From NCBI GenBank assembly GCA_001599595.1, contig BCHH01000004.1:2072452-2136451 (forward strand): DNA of 64,000 nucleotides. The letters are read 5' to 3'. A program made the translations under genes and the position numbers. This DNA is from Beverwykella pulmonaria (lineage: Eukaryota; Ascomycota; Dothideomycetes; Pleosporales; Melanommataceae). Shown in pieces: positions 42,125 through 53,069 of the stretch. A model generated the notes under the pieces. The model saw only the letters and a list, made by a program, of their open reading frames with translations, was not told where the DNA came from and did no database searches. Each line of letters begins with the position of its first letter. The stretch's first letter is position 1.

Positions 42125-44527
42125 ATGGCGTCAACCACCGGAACCTCGAGCGCCCAAGACAACCCCCCGGGCCCCAATAGCTCACCGCGGCGTGGAGGAA
42201 ATCGAAACAGAGGAAGAGGACGAGGAGGACAAGGCGGTTTCGAGGAGGGCCATGAAAACTACTCTCGAGGACGGGGAAGAGGAGGCAATCAGGCTGGACG
42301 TGGCGGGAGGGGCCGTGGCAACAGAGACGGCACAGGAAATCGCGGGGAACGACCCCAAGAGAGGAGCTTAGGAAAAATGCCGGTAGCCCAAGCAGATGAC
42401 GCGCAGGGGATTCCGCAGGTTGCCGCGCCAGCTGCACCTGCCGACGATGACGAGGACGCAGAGGTTTGCTTCATTTGCGCCTCAGCCGTTCAACACCACG
42501 CTGTCGCTCCTTGCAATCACCGGACATGCCACATCTGTTCTCTGAGACTGAGAGCACTATACAAGACCAAGACGTGTGCCCACTGTAGGACCGAGGCTGA
42601 CCATGTTGTCTTCACGGATGATGCGACAAAGAGCTTCGAGGACTTCGCTTCGGCCGACTTCTTCAAGTCGGATAACAACCTTGGTATCCACTTCGAGAAC
42701 CCAGGAATCTTCGAGGACACCTTATTGTTGCTACAGTACAACTGCCCCGATGGCGAGTGCGATGTTGCTTGTTTGGGATGGCCCGACTTGCACCGGCACG
42801 TGAAGACGGCCCATGGGAAAGTCATGTGCGATCTTTGTACGCGGAACAAGAAAGTCTTCACACATGAGCATGACCTCTTCACATTCGCCGAGTTAAGAAA
42901 ACACCAGAAGTTTGGCGATGACGACCCGGGTGCCGTTGATCAAAGTGGGTTCACCGGACATCCAGAGTGCGGGTTTTGTCGACAACGATTCTATGGAGAC
43001 GACGAGCTTTATACACATTGCCGAGACAAGCATGAACGGTGCCACATATGTGATCGCCATAGTGAAGGTCGAAAACAGCAATACTACGTCGATTACAACT
43101 CCCTGGAAATGCATTTCAAGAAGGACCATTTCCTTTGCCCAGATCAGGAGTGTTTGGACAAGAAATTTATCGTCTTTGATTCCGAAATGGATATCAAGGC
43201 GCACCAACTGGAAGCTCATCCGAACGGCCTATCCAAAGATGCTCTTCGAGATGCTAGGAGAGTAGACATATCTGGTTTCCAGTACCGGGCTCCACATGAG
43301 CCGGAGATGAGCAGTCGCAGCAGAGGGCGGGGGCAAGACAGTGGGAGGGGTCGAGGACGAGGACGAGACCCGAATTCGGAGCCACTACCTCCCTCATCTG
43401 CACAGCCGATGAGCAGGGCGGAGCTGGCATATCAACGGCAAATGGCGATTCAGAACTCGCAGCCGGTCACAGGGCGAGCATTCGGTGGCCAGCTCACTGC
43501 TCCTACCCCAAATGAGGCGTTTGCTGCCAGGTCGCCACCAACCGCAGTAGAACCGGCTACCGTAACAGCATCTCGTCCAACATCATCTCGCCCAACAGCA
43601 ACACCAACAAACAACGCAGCGCAGCCGAGTCTCAGTTCCCAACCTGTCAGCTCCATCCCCCAGACACCTCAAGAGCAGGCGCGTCTCTTGCGGCACAGCG
43701 CGGTCACGGAGCGGGCCACGAACATGCTACGCAACAACCAAACCAAGCTTGCAGATTTCAGGTCACAGGTATCGGCATATCGCAACGCAAAAGTAACGGC
43801 AACACAGCTCATTGAGGGATTCTTTGCCCTCTTTGACACCACTTCTGCTGAGTTGGGCAAGTTGGTCAAAGAGCTCGCAGACATCTTCGAGATTCCATCG
43901 AAACGAGACAACCTGCTCAAAGCATGGAGCGATTGGAAAGCGATCAACGAAGACTATCCGTCTCTGCCGGGCACGGCTACAGAACTGTCATTGAGTGGAG
44001 GTCCGGCGGCGCATGGCGGATTGAGAGTACTGAAGCTGAAGAGCTCGACGGCACAGTCGTCACGGTCTGCAGTCAGCAAGCAAGCCAGCTGGAACAGCAC
44101 AGCTTCGTCGAGCAGCCCGTTTCCTGCGCTTCCCGCGGCGCCATCAGGTGGTCGCATAGGGGCGAAACCTGGGCAAACGCCCTGGGCCTTATCCTCCACG
44201 GCAACGAGCGCTCGCGCTTCACCTATGCCATCCCGTGCTACCTCGTCCGTGGCGCTGAATAAGCAAGTCAACAGCAGCAATGCCGACGCATTTCCTGCAC
44301 TTCCTGCAGCGGCCAAGCCCACGACCACAATCTTCAGTCCCGGTTACCCCGGTCCAGGACTGATCCGAGACAACAGTGGGCGAAACACGCCGCTCAATGC
44401 GTGGACGGGCGCTGGAGCGGGCTCGAGCGACAACACAAATGCGTTGGCATCGGAGGACGCAGGGGGGGGTGGAGGCAAGAAGAAGGGTAACAAAAACAAA
44501 AAGCAGACGCTCTTCCACTTCGGCTAA
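42125..44527 (+). CDS. hel2: E3 ubiquitin ligase Hel2/ZNF598, collided-ribosome sensor
   Basis: Predicted 800-residue RING ligase that ubiquitinates 40S proteins on collided ribosomes and starts ribosome-associated quality control. It is a single exon. An N-terminal RGG-rich region (22-75) is followed by the RING finger (115-154; CFICASAVQHHAVAPCNHRTCHICS and CAHC). The Hel2 linker is next, with an array of C2H2-type fingers at about 200-385 (DLHRHVKTAHGKVMCDLC, ECGFCRQRFYGDDELYTHCRDKHERCHIC, CPDQECLDKKFIVFDSEMDIKAHQLEAHP). The C-terminal half is Ser/Pro/Ala-rich. A short helical domain (RLLRHSAVTERATNMLRNNQTKLADFRSQVSAYRN) and a basic GGGKKKGNKNKK end precede LFHFG, as in fungal Hel2. Confidence 0.94.
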   Translation: MASTTGTSSAQDNPPGPNSSPRRGGNRNRGRGRGGQGGFEEGHENYSRGRGRGGNQAGRGGRGRGNRDGTGNRGERPQERSLGKMPVAQADDAQGIPQVAAPAAPADDDEDAEVCFICASAVQHHAVAPCNHRTCHICSLRLRALYKTKTCAHCRTEADHVVFTDDATKSFEDFASADFFKSDNNLGIHFENPGIFEDTLLLLQYNCPDGECDVACLGWPDLHRHVKTAHGKVMCDLCTRNKKVFTHEHDLFTFAELRKHQKFGDDDPGAVDQSGFTGHPECGFCRQRFYGDDELYTHCRDKHERCHICDRHSEGRKQQYYVDYNSLEMHFKKDHFLCPDQECLDKKFIVFDSEMDIKAHQLEAHPNGLSKDALRDARRVDISGFQYRAPHEPEMSSRSRGRGQDSGRGRGRGRDPNSEPLPPSSAQPMSRAELAYQRQMAIQNSQPVTGRAFGGQLTAPTPNEAFAARSPPTAVEPATVTASRPTSSRPTATPTNNAAQPSLSSQPVSSIPQTPQEQARLLRHSAVTERATNMLRNNQTKLADFRSQVSAYRNAKVTATQLIEGFFALFDTTSAELGKLVKELADIFEIPSKRDNLLKAWSDWKAINEDYPSLPGTATELSLSGGPAAHGGLRVLKLKSSTAQSSRSAVSKQASWNSTASSSSPFPALPAAPSGGRIGAKPGQTPWALSSTATSARASPMPSRATSSVALNKQVNSSNADAFPALPAAAKPTTTIFSPGYPGPGLIRDNSGRNTPLNAWTGAGAGSSDNTNALASEDAGGGGGKKKGNKNKKQTLFHFG

Positions 44528-45611
44528 GCATAGAGTGAGGTGCAGACACGGCTGCAGCTAAGGATCTTGGACTGCCCAATACGGCATGTGGATTGAAGAA
44601 ATGTGAGCGGGCGCCAACAGGCATTCAGGCAATTCGTGCATGTCGGGGAATTTCGCGAGGGGCTGATCACCCTCCTCGCGATGCAACACTGGCACTACCC
44701 TCCACGTGAGGGATAATCACGCGCACAGCTTCCGTAGTTATCTGGTAGCCATGATGTGGTAACAGCCCAACCAAAACCAAGAGATCATGTAGCCTACCAT
44801 TTCCCTATCACGTGTCGTGTTTACAGTGTGCCCGACACCCATGGACGGGGGCGTTTTTTAGCGTTCCAGATCACCGGGCTGGCGGTGGGCAATGCCCAGG
44901 TGGGAAGGGAAGGGGACCAACAGCCAGCACATTGGGCACGCCTGGAATGCGCTGCTGAGGCGAAGAAAATTGACATGGCATGAGAGGAGCCCAAGGGGCC
45001 GGCGCTGGCTAAGGCTAAATTGATTAGTACCTTCGAGAACAGCGAGTGTTTGGGATAAAAGAGGTCGCTCCATAGAGAGGTGTGTGTTTCATGCGCACGA
45101 TCACCGCCCAAACCAGCCACCCGTTCACTAGCCCGGCGCCGAGAACCAAGCGACTGAACTCGCTGCGACTCTACTCTGGCTTGCCCTCCCATCAACGACG
45201 TACTACATACACAGAGCGCACGGCGTGGTGTAGGAAGGTACCACAGGATCTGCAGCGCCTTCATACAGGCACCGAACGTGTTGGGATAAGCTTAATTCTC
45301 CCCTCTCGTCTTGTTCCCCACAACTTGAACCCCTCCGAACACCTCGAAGCAGCCTCGTCGCGTCGGTGAGGGCAGCGCATCACCGCCTCTTCTCGCTCTG
45401 CATCCTCCCTCCCGCTCGCTCCTTTCTTTCATCTTTGCCTCTTGCCCTTGCCCGGATCGCTCCTGCCCGCACGTCCAAGCACAAAGACATTGCGTCTGAA
45501 CGACCTCGGGGACTAAGGACTACGCACGCAACGCCATCCCAGACTTCACCACACCGTCTGCGCGTGCGCTTGCCCTTGGACAACCCCGATAAAGCAGCCC
45601 TAATCGTTGTC
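44528..45611. other. long velB upstream region, 1.1 kb
   Basis: Contains the hel2 3' untranslated region and a long stretch before the velB start, with ATCACGTG near 44808 and several small ATG frames (for example 45090-45369) that could act as upstream ORFs if transcribed. Transcript starts cannot be placed from sequence. Confidence 0.45.
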
Positions 45612-46902
45612 ATGTACGCCTCGCGGCAGAACAACAACCAATATCCCGTGCCCGCTCCCCCACACTCACAGATGAAATCTGAGGGCACGTCACTACCTCC
45701 CATCCCAGCCCCTATGGACCACCAAAGCATGATGGCTCTGCCGCCCGCCCAAGGTCAGCAGCAAGTTCAGCAAGTCTATGGCGGCAGCAGCGATCACCTC
45801 AAGCCCTTCACAGGTCGCAAAGGGGACCGAATATACCGGTATGTCTTCTTGGATGCTCACCCCGCTGCGAACCGCAACTCACGCTTTGCAGGCTGAAAGT
45901 CGAGCAGCAACCCATCAGAGCCCGAATGTGTGGGTTCGGTGACAAGGTAAGACTCGCCTCACGTCCCGTCGGTTTGCTGCAAGACTGAGGCATGTGGCCA
46001 ATGACAGGACCGACGCCCCATTACTCCTCCTCCTTGCATTCGGCTGATCGTGTGCGACGCGGCCACGGGCAAGGAGGTCGATTTCCAGGACGTCGACAGC
46101 ACTTTTTTCGTCCTCACTGTGGACTTGTGGGATGCCGATGGCAGCCGAGAGGTCAACCTAGTTCGCCATTCCAGCGGTGCCCCCACCGTCTCCATCTCCA
46201 GTTCGACGACCACCTCGTATCCCCCGCCCCAGGAACGCCCTCCTATGTACATGTCAACTCCCATGATGCCTCAATTTGACCCTTATGGCCGTCCACTACC
46301 TGCCCCTCCACCTCCGAGCAATCCTTACAGCGCGCCTTCTATGCCTCAGGGCTACTACCCTGGTCCTCCAGGAGGTGCACCATCTTCATCGTACCCCTAC
46401 GGCGGACAAAATCCATATGCACCAAGCCAAGTACAGATGCCGATGCCGGTTGCGCCTCCGCCGAGTGCAACAGGCATGTTCACCAGGAATCTGATCGGGA
46501 GTCTCACTGTGAACGCCTTCCGCCTCACCGACACAGAGCAGAAAGTGGGCTTTTGGTTTGTCCTCCAGGACCTCTCAGTGCGGACAGAGGGTCTCTTCAG
46601 GTACACATCAAGCCCATATCATGAGCGCGTAGTCTTGCTAACAAGTGTCTTCCAGACTGAAGATGAACTTCGTCGATGTTGGAAGTGGACAAGGAAACAA
46701 CACACTCAACACCGGCCGCGCGCCTGTTCTCGCCACTTGTTTCTCGGAACAGTTTCAAGTCTACTCCGCCAAAAAATTCCCCGGAGTCATCGAGAGCACG
46801 CCGCTCAGCAAGGCCTTTGCGAGTCAGGGTATCAAGATCCCCATCCGCAAAGATGGGCCCAAGACGTTGAGTAACCAGGCTGAGTATGATGCTGATGAGT
46901 AG
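45612..46902 (+). CDS. velB: velvet-family regulator VelB
   Basis: Predicted 373-residue DNA-binding velvet protein. VelB pairs with VeA/LaeA or VosA to couple development, light response and secondary metabolism, moving between cytoplasm and nucleus. Exons are 45612-45838, 45892-45946, 46008-46600 and 46656-46902. The velvet domain starts at [38 protein letters not shown], over three exons. It is interrupted by a Pro/Tyr/Ser-rich insert (roughly residues 150-235, [24 protein letters not shown] onward), which is diagnostic of VelB. It resumes with [49 protein letters not shown]. The end [17 protein letters not shown] is also VelB-specific. A 55-nt exon encodes [20 protein letters not shown] 45612 is the first in-frame ATG. 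Confidence 0.96.
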
Positions 46903-47890
46903 AAATAGAAGCTCTCCGAGTCTTTTATAAACACCTACCTGCACCTCATGCTCCACGCAGAGACGAAAAATCGCTTATCTGGGCAGGAGGCATCAATGAG
47001 ACCACAGAGAACGATGATATTACGGCATGAGTCATCAATGAGACCACAGAGAACGATGATGCTACGGGGTGGCATGGCTGGACCTACCGGAGAACTAGGT
47101 AGATCTAGGTGAGCTGTTTGGCTTAGATTGGCATTTGAGTCAATCAAATAGCCTTGGCTTCTTAATATTCTACAACAAGTGGCGTTGCTACATTTGGTTA
47201 AGGATGGACGATTTCGCTTTTGTATTTGAATTAAAGATGTGGGTAGACGTGGATTCTGGGCCTTCTTGGCGCCTGGTAGGACGATAGAGGGAGTTGTGAA
47301 TAAAAGCCTATATAAGCTAACAACACAATTGTGATATGAGATGTACTGCACGTTCCCGCATCCAAGTCTACCTACCAGCATGGCTTTCATAGATTCTCTT
47401 AGATGCATACCTGTTATTTTTCTTGGACATAAGGAATGCAGAACTAGTCTAGATGGTATGGAGATTGATAAACTACAGGATAATTAAGAAACCACAGTTG
47501 AGATGGAAGTTGACTAACAGAGAGCGAACACTTATCGGCTAACCTTGCCTACATCAGCCTCGTAAGAATAGCCGATTTAGAATCTGTTAGTTCCAAAATC
47601 CTTCATAGGTGTCAAATTAGAAAGAACCTCGAGGAAGAAATTACATGTACTGCCACCTGCCCTTCTACTTTCTCTAATATTAATACTAAGTAACCCTCTA
47701 CCTCAATCTGGGTCCTGACAATATAGTCGGTACCTAAGTTAACTTCATTACTCTATCAACAGCAATCTAACCGCGGACAACAAATATTCGATCTTTCATC
47801 TCCCGGTGGCAGACACGAAACCTCGCGTTATATAAAGGCTTAATCCACCAACAATACACCGTGCGTCAAGGCTTCAGATGCATATGGGCT
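46903..47890. other. AT-rich intergenic, 1 kb
   Basis: Contains the velB 3' untranslated region and a two-copy tandem repeat (46991-47060). It begins the decayed, AT-rich tract that runs to about 50 kb. No gene is supported. Confidence 0.6.
46991..47060. repeat. two-copy 42-bp tandem repeat
   Basis: A 28-base block beginning CATCAATGAGACC occurs at 46991-47018 and again, identical, at 47033-47060; the flanking seven bases also nearly match (ATTACGG versus GCTACGG). Period 42. A young duplication or small minisatellite. Confidence 0.85.
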
Positions 47891-48319
47891 ATGGAGTTGG
47901 ATCTGACTCAAACCTGGGCCGTCCATATCGATAAGCTGAGTTCAAGCATGGCCACTTCGACAATAAGATATCTCAACATTGCCATCTGCCGCAACTATAA
48001 TGGATCAGACATCTTGCTCAAAACCCGATTTGCTGACACTACTGCGACGTCGGCTACTCTACGACCTGTCGAGGGTCTTGTCGCTCCCAATCTTCAACGC
48101 GTTGACATCTCTCTGTATCTTCCCAATGTGGCATACAAATCCAAACTATATGTTCCGAGAATTGATGGAATGGTAGAAATGTGCCTTCAGGGAGATATTG
48201 TAAGAGTTGGGAATATGCTAGTTGGAGGGGATGCGGTTGTGAGTGAGACTATTATGTCTGGTCTGCCTCCTACGATGAAGTCTGAGTTTCGGAGGGTTGC
48301 TTTACAACAGCACGATTAA
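47891..48319 (+). CDS. unassigned small ORF in AT-rich tract
   Basis: An ATG-initiated frame of 142 residues (MELDLTQTWAVHIDK to VALQQHD). I recognise no domain. The composition is protein-like, with a run of alternating hydrophobic residues (RVDISLYLPNVAYKSKLYVPRIDGMVEMCL) that could be beta strands. The frame is open about 30 bases upstream of the ATG. It lies in a decayed region next to an F-box-like pseudogene, so it may be a fragment of a larger gene rather than an intact one. Confidence 0.25.
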   Translation: MELDLTQTWAVHIDKLSSSMATSTIRYLNIAICRNYNGSDILLKTRFADTTATSATLRPVEGLVAPNLQRVDISLYLPNVAYKSKLYVPRIDGMVEMCLQGDIVRVGNMLVGGDAVVSETIMSGLPPTMKSEFRRVALQQHD

Positions 48320-48749
48320 GTGCAGGAAATATATTGAGAACACCCACACGGATATGTACTCGTTAATAGCAGAGGACACTACATGAAATCAATGCTTGCC
48401 AACACCTGGGCACCTTTCAATTCTTGTTCTCAACCTTCATTTCGCTTTGACAAACGGGTAGACTCAGAGTGAGATGGTGACGATTAATATATGGCATGGT
48501 TCGACGTATACGTTAGAATCGAGTGGAGAGATTGAAATTCTTCCAATATTGAGGGGAATTCCGTGCAGAATTTTAAAAAATGTGGTACGCGGTTTTAGAC
48601 ACACCAATTAATGAGTGGAAAATGGTTGCTGAAAGTAACACGGTACGCTTAACTGTCATGCTTCTGCAACTTTGACTCTTCCTTTTACCAACATCTTTCT
48701 CGGTAGCCTTGCGCTCTGCACTCAGTCGACCTGCGTTCTGGGTTCTTCT

Positions 48750-49690
48750 ATGCCTACCTCTTCCGCCAAGCACAAGCGACTAACAACATCCTGACATCAC
48801 GTTACGCCATCCCAACGAAAACGACTCTCGGTAGCAAATACGTCCGGTCAAATCACTCGCTCCAGAGCTATTAAAGCCACCAAAGCAGCTCGCATACAAC
48901 AAGGCCAGTCGTCGTATCCTAGTGCCATATTCCGATTCCTCGACCTTCGGCGAGAAATACATGATCAAATATACAATGAGATTTGGAGAACCAAAGACTG
49001 GTTCTTGACATGACACGATGGGTTCTAGTTCAAAATCGAGTACGACAAGACAAGGAAGATTTTCTTGGGCATCAAAACACTGGCAAGGCTTTCACATCTT
49101 TACTCACCGTCAATAAGCCATTCGCGCAAAAAGTGGTTGAGTAGTTCCAGCGCTGGCATAATCCTGAAAACCTAGAATGGGCTTCCTCACACCCTGCATC
49201 AAATACACAAGTCCGATCTTTGATCTCTCTGTGGACGACAAAAGCTCTTCACGTGCCCCAGGTCAGGCTTAATTTCCCGTATATAATTAGCAGTAGGCGC
49301 CAAGGCGCTCAGACACGCCTAGAAGTGACTCCTTAGCGGGCGAAAATATTGAAAAGACTCAATGCGGACATAGACACGTACGCCACTCTCAAGCAACTCC
49401 GCGCTGGTTTGGTTTTGGGTCACCGCTGGAGAGACGCCAGCATATCTGATGACAGTGTTGCGCCGCTGGGTGATGTGATAGCTCTCTGGCTTTTTGCTCC
49501 TTTGAGCCTGCAAAGAGTCAAGTTGGCGCTTGGATTGCCTAGTTCACACAGCCCGACATTCAATGGCTTGGCTGAGAGGCGCATTCAGGAGGAGATTATA
49601 GGGGTTTGGAAGACGCTTGCCGGGGAAGAAACCAGTATGTGCTCGAATGCTGTACCTGCTTCCATACGTACAATCAAGTTCGAGTCTAAC
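48750..49690 (+). pseudogene. 2EXR/F-box-like gene, degenerated
   Basis: From ATG 48750 one frame reads MPTSSAKHKRLTTS, a stop, then SQRKRLSVANTSGQITRSRAIK, IFRFLDLRREIHDQIYNEIWRTKDWFLT, a stop, HDGF, a stop, FKIEYDKTRKIFLGIKTL. The segment FRFLDLRREIHDQIYNEIW is the N-terminal signature of fungal 2EXR/F-box-like proteins, common in Dothideomycetes. A frameshift between about 49030 and 49100 moves the message to another frame. This continues with LLTVNKPFAQKVVE, a stop, FQRWHNPENLEWASS, LHVPQVRLNFPYIIS, a stop, and a run to about 49690 (RRIQEEIIGVWKTLAG). Stops are at 48792, 49011, 49026, 49142 and 49334. The 3' limit is approximate. Confidence 0.75.
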
Positions 49691-49785
49691 ATATTCAAAC
49701 GCCCACAAAAATATACATTAATTAGTTTAGAGCGAAGTACACAACGCGAACCTTGCTTACGAGTTGTAATTCTCATCTTTTGCAG

Positions 49786-50058
49786 TTATGACACGGAAAC
49801 CGAGTGCTTTGGCGACATGAAGAGTATATGGGTGTTCAACTCGAGAGATGCCTTGCGACCAGCTTCTGACTCCATGAACGCGGAGAATTGCACATTATTA
49901 CAAGTCACAACACTATTCGGAAGAGGCATGCAATCCTCATAGCGAGCATGCAAAGTCTCATAATGGGCATAACACTCCCTCTTTTGGTCCTGAAAAGCCT
50001 TACGCAAGCTTAGAAGAGACTCTTTCTGAGCATTTGACAAGCTATTTAGGATTTCCAT
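49786..50058 (-). CDS. small ORF, unassigned
   Basis: An ATG-initiated 90-residue frame (MEILNSLSNAQKESLLSLRKAFQDQKRECYAHYETLHARYEDCMPLPNSVV and on). The first 45 residues would form an amphipathic helix or short coiled coil. No family is recognised. It sits just downstream of the FAD oxidoreductase on the same strand, in a decayed tract, and could equally be an exon remnant. Confidence 0.3.
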   Translation of the reverse strand: MEILNSLSNAQKESLLSLRKAFQDQKRECYAHYETLHARYEDCMPLPNSVVTCNNVQFSAFMESEAGRKASLELNTHILFMSPKHSVSVS

Positions 50059-50112
50059 TCTGGCTCAAGTGTGGATGGTGCCTATTATGCCTCAAGTCCG
50101 CAAATACATTAC

Positions 50113-51549
50113 CTACAAACTCGCCACCAGCCCCGGCAGCACACTCTCTTCCGTATACAACCAGCACATACTACTATCCTGCGACCTCCACGCTGCGCCC
50201 GTCCAGTACGTATTCCTCTTCCCCTGCAACGCATACAACTCCTTATAATACCCCTTTTTTATTTCTTCACTCCCCACGCCCATATTGTACGGAGAATGGT
50301 TACTGAACACAACAAACTCCGGCTCCGTCTGCTTCGCATCGCTAGGATTGTTCTTTTGATATCGTTTAATGGACGCGATAATGTCTTTCTTTACTTCGTC
50401 GTCGGAGAAAGTTTGCCCTCTTGGCGTAACGTAGTACACAATTTTGAGGTTTGGGTTGGGAGTAGGAATAATGTTGTTGGCGCCCGGCGGCGGGGGTAGG
50501 AAGAGTGGGGTGTCTTGTCCCATGGCATTAATGGTGAGGTCGGCTGGTAGGCCGGTATTTTTAACGATACTAGTGTAGTAACCAATACTTGTGAGTTTGT
50601 CGAAGAGGTTGCGCTCTTCGGCGCTGGGGTTGAAGGCGGAGAGGTAAGAGGTGATGGGCGGGATACTAATGAGGAGTTTCTTGGCGATAACAAGTCTTGG
50701 GCCTGAGGGTGTCTGGACGACCAGGCGGACGGGGGTGTTGGAGTTGCCGCGGGCTGAGGCGGAGACTGTGGAAGAGAGGAGGAGGGAGTTTGAGGAGAGG
50801 AGTTCTTCCTGGGCTTTGGAGTATAGCTCGCTGTTATTGTGGTGTTGGGTCGTTAGTAATGTGGTGCTTAGAAGATCAATGCCCATCGTCCTGATCACTT
50901 CGACTGTAGGTAAACTTAAGATACCCTCCGAAGTTGAGATGAACAGGAAATAGTAAACGGCGGCTTCAAGGTGATACTTTGCCGCAAATTCTCCAAAGGG
51001 AAGAAGCAAGTCCGCCGGCACCGGATCCGGGAGGTAAAACCCACGATTTAGGTCGGGATACTTGGCAATCTGCTCGCCATAGCGCTGGAGAGCCTCGCCA
51101 AAGGCTGTTTGGTTGGCAGGTGGCAGCCCAGTGATCTGCTTGCCCGTCCTCATATCCACATTTTGGCTCCTTCCATGCGCAGAGAGGTCCGCGGAAACAA
51201 GATTGAGGCCAAAGCGTGCGAAGTATTTGTGAACCAAATCAAGGTTATGGAAGAATTCAACTCCAATGTCAATTGGTATCTTTGTCTCAGGATCGATGTA
51301 TGTTTCGGTATGTCCTCCGATACGAGCTTTCTTTTCGATGACAATGACGCTCTTGCCCTGGTCTTTGAGTCGGATGGCGGAGTACGTTCCTGTCGAGCCT
51401 CCGCCTATGATCGCGACGTCCTTTTTGATGATGTGGTGGGGAGCGTAGGAGTTGGGATCAAGATTGTAGGTAGAGTCTGGGATGGAGAGAACGGAGGGGA
51501 TGATTGTCAATGTCACCGCTGCCGCGGCGATCGAGGTGAAGAACTGCAT
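50113..51549 (-). CDS. secreted FAD-dependent amine-oxidase-like oxidoreductase
   Basis: Predicted 478-residue single-exon flavoenzyme of the flavin amine oxidase superfamily. It resembles the fungal group annotated as beta-cyclopiazonate dehydrogenase-like. Residues 1-22 are a signal peptide ending VLS, so the enzyme should enter the secretory path. The Rossmann motif is DVAIIGGGSTGTYSAIRL (about 45-62), followed by the second flavin element IVIEKKARIGGHTETY. The substrate domain starts DIGVEFFHNLDLVHKYFARFGL. The C terminus reads YALQGKRNTYWTGAAWRSQDSSMCWLYTEESVLPGL, the usual amine-oxidase GD-type flavin closure in altered form. The reaction cannot be stated. Divergent, 1.5 kb away, is a DHA1 transporter, which may handle a related metabolite. 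Confidence 0.85.
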   Translation of the reverse strand: MQFFTSIAAAAVTLTIIPSVLSIPDSTYNLDPNSYAPHHIIKKDVAIIGGGSTGTYSAIRLKDQGKSVIVIEKKARIGGHTETYIDPETKIPIDIGVEFFHNLDLVHKYFARFGLNLVSADLSAHGRSQNVDMRTGKQITGLPPANQTAFGEALQRYGEQIAKYPDLNRGFYLPDPVPADLLLPFGEFAAKYHLEAAVYYFLFISTSEGILSLPTVEVIRTMGIDLLSTTLLTTQHHNNSELYSKAQEELLSSNSLLLSSTVSASARGNSNTPVRLVVQTPSGPRLVIAKKLLISIPPITSYLSAFNPSAEERNLFDKLTSIGYYTSIVKNTGLPADLTINAMGQDTPLFLPPPPGANNIIPTPNPNLKIVYYVTPRGQTFSDDEVKKDIIASIKRYQKNNPSDAKQTEPEFVVFSNHSPYNMGVGSEEIKKGYYKELYALQGKRNTYWTGAAWRSQDSSMCWLYTEESVLPGLVASL

Positions 51550-53069
51550 GTCGAGAAAGACAGCTTATAGAAAGGTCTGCGAAGGATGAGACGGTTCTCT
51601 CGAAGATGAGGAAATGCTGAGCTTTTATGGGCATGCAATTATTCTGTCATAATGCTTTTTCTGCCCGTTTTCAACCGCACACTGGCGCCCAAGGCTGAGC
51701 CCACATAGCCCTAGAGTACAGCACAAATCGACTCACCTACCCAAGTAATGGATGCGAAATATTGATCCAACGTTAAACAAACGGTTCCAGAAAGCCTCTT
51801 ATTGACGAGGCACACCTAAGGTATACAAGAGCTGATGGGCTTGAAATTGGAACCCTGACATGTGGAGTGTGGGCTAGCAGTAGTGCTCATTTGTGGATTA
51901 TGCCGTTGACTTGAGCTGAAAATATGCGAGAAGGTCCACGTACGATGCGGCTGGTACCACGCAGCCATGCCAATCGTGTGCGACCTGGTGACATTAGCTT
52001 ACTGCGCCGATTCCATAGGTTCGGGGTGTAGGTATGCAACCCCGCTCCCGCTAACATCGACAGGAAAACAAGTGACTTTAAGTTGCGGGATCGAGCGCTA
52101 GTGAGAGGATACGGTAGAAATAGCGCATGGGCGTATTGGTGGATTGCCTTGAAGGTTCGACCGTCGGGGATGCACGTCTGAGTAGAGCAATCTGATAAAG
52201 TACATACGTTAGGACGTATAATCAACCAAGATTTATGTGCGGCAAGGACCGTGTGGGGTGATTCAGGTTGCTTAGGGGAGAGTCAATCATCGGAGATAGG
52301 TAAAGAGGGGAAGAATTGATAGATGGGGGGACATAAATAAGAGAGAAACGTAGTGAAACATACGTGGAGGGAATATGGCCCCGGCTCAGTGGAAGAGAAA
52401 CAGAACCAGAGGGCAAAGAAGGGAGTCAGACACCGGAGTGAATTGATTCTTCCAACTCAGTCACGTGCTGAAATGAATCCAGCCAATCAGAGAGGCCACA
52501 TTAGCGTCCAAGTCCCGACCAATCATGACTCGCACCGTACATAACCCACAACCGCAAACCTTCAACTCGGAACGAGCAGAGTAATAATCAAGCTTTGCAA
52601 TCGATATACACGTACTTTCCAGCCCTTCCATGCCCCCCTTCCCCCTCGGAGAACCGCACGCCCTTATCGACCTCAAACGCACGTATATCAATGCTTATCT
52701 CCATTCTCTCCACTTTTGCCTTTCAAACCACGAGGGTTGCACCGTCGATCTCCACAATTCTCTGCGTTCTGACAAGTAGATGTGCAACAGGCAGGGGCAC
52801 TTGCATGTCTAGTATGACCTGCATCGGCGCTTGTCAACATGGTTTGTAGGACTATTTTCGCCTATCTCCTACAGTAATGTCGCCCTGAGCAGGAGCGGCA
52901 TACTAATTAAGGAAACCGGCCCATGGCGTCACCCGCGGTACGGTACGTGGTACCCGAACTCTTATATCAACTGCATTCTTTCCTTCGCAGTCGCCCTCCC
53001 GATAAATAGACTTCCAATTTTCCTACATTCGCGTTCACCTCGTATTGTTTATGTTCTTTTTTATGCGAA
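51550..53069. other. intergenic, 1.5 kb, divergent
   Basis: Separates the FAD oxidoreductase and the DHA1 transporter and should hold both promoters. Short frames on both strands (51887-52225 minus, 52595-52849 plus) have no family resemblance. No binding-site cluster stands out. Confidence 0.5.

Noticed and set aside
41904..42371. 155-codon frame overlapping the hel2 start
   Set aside because: Its ATG is upstream of the TATA box, its C-terminal half mirrors the RGG-coding repeat of hel2 in another frame, and no family fits. A true uORF is possible only if transcription starts upstream of 41904.
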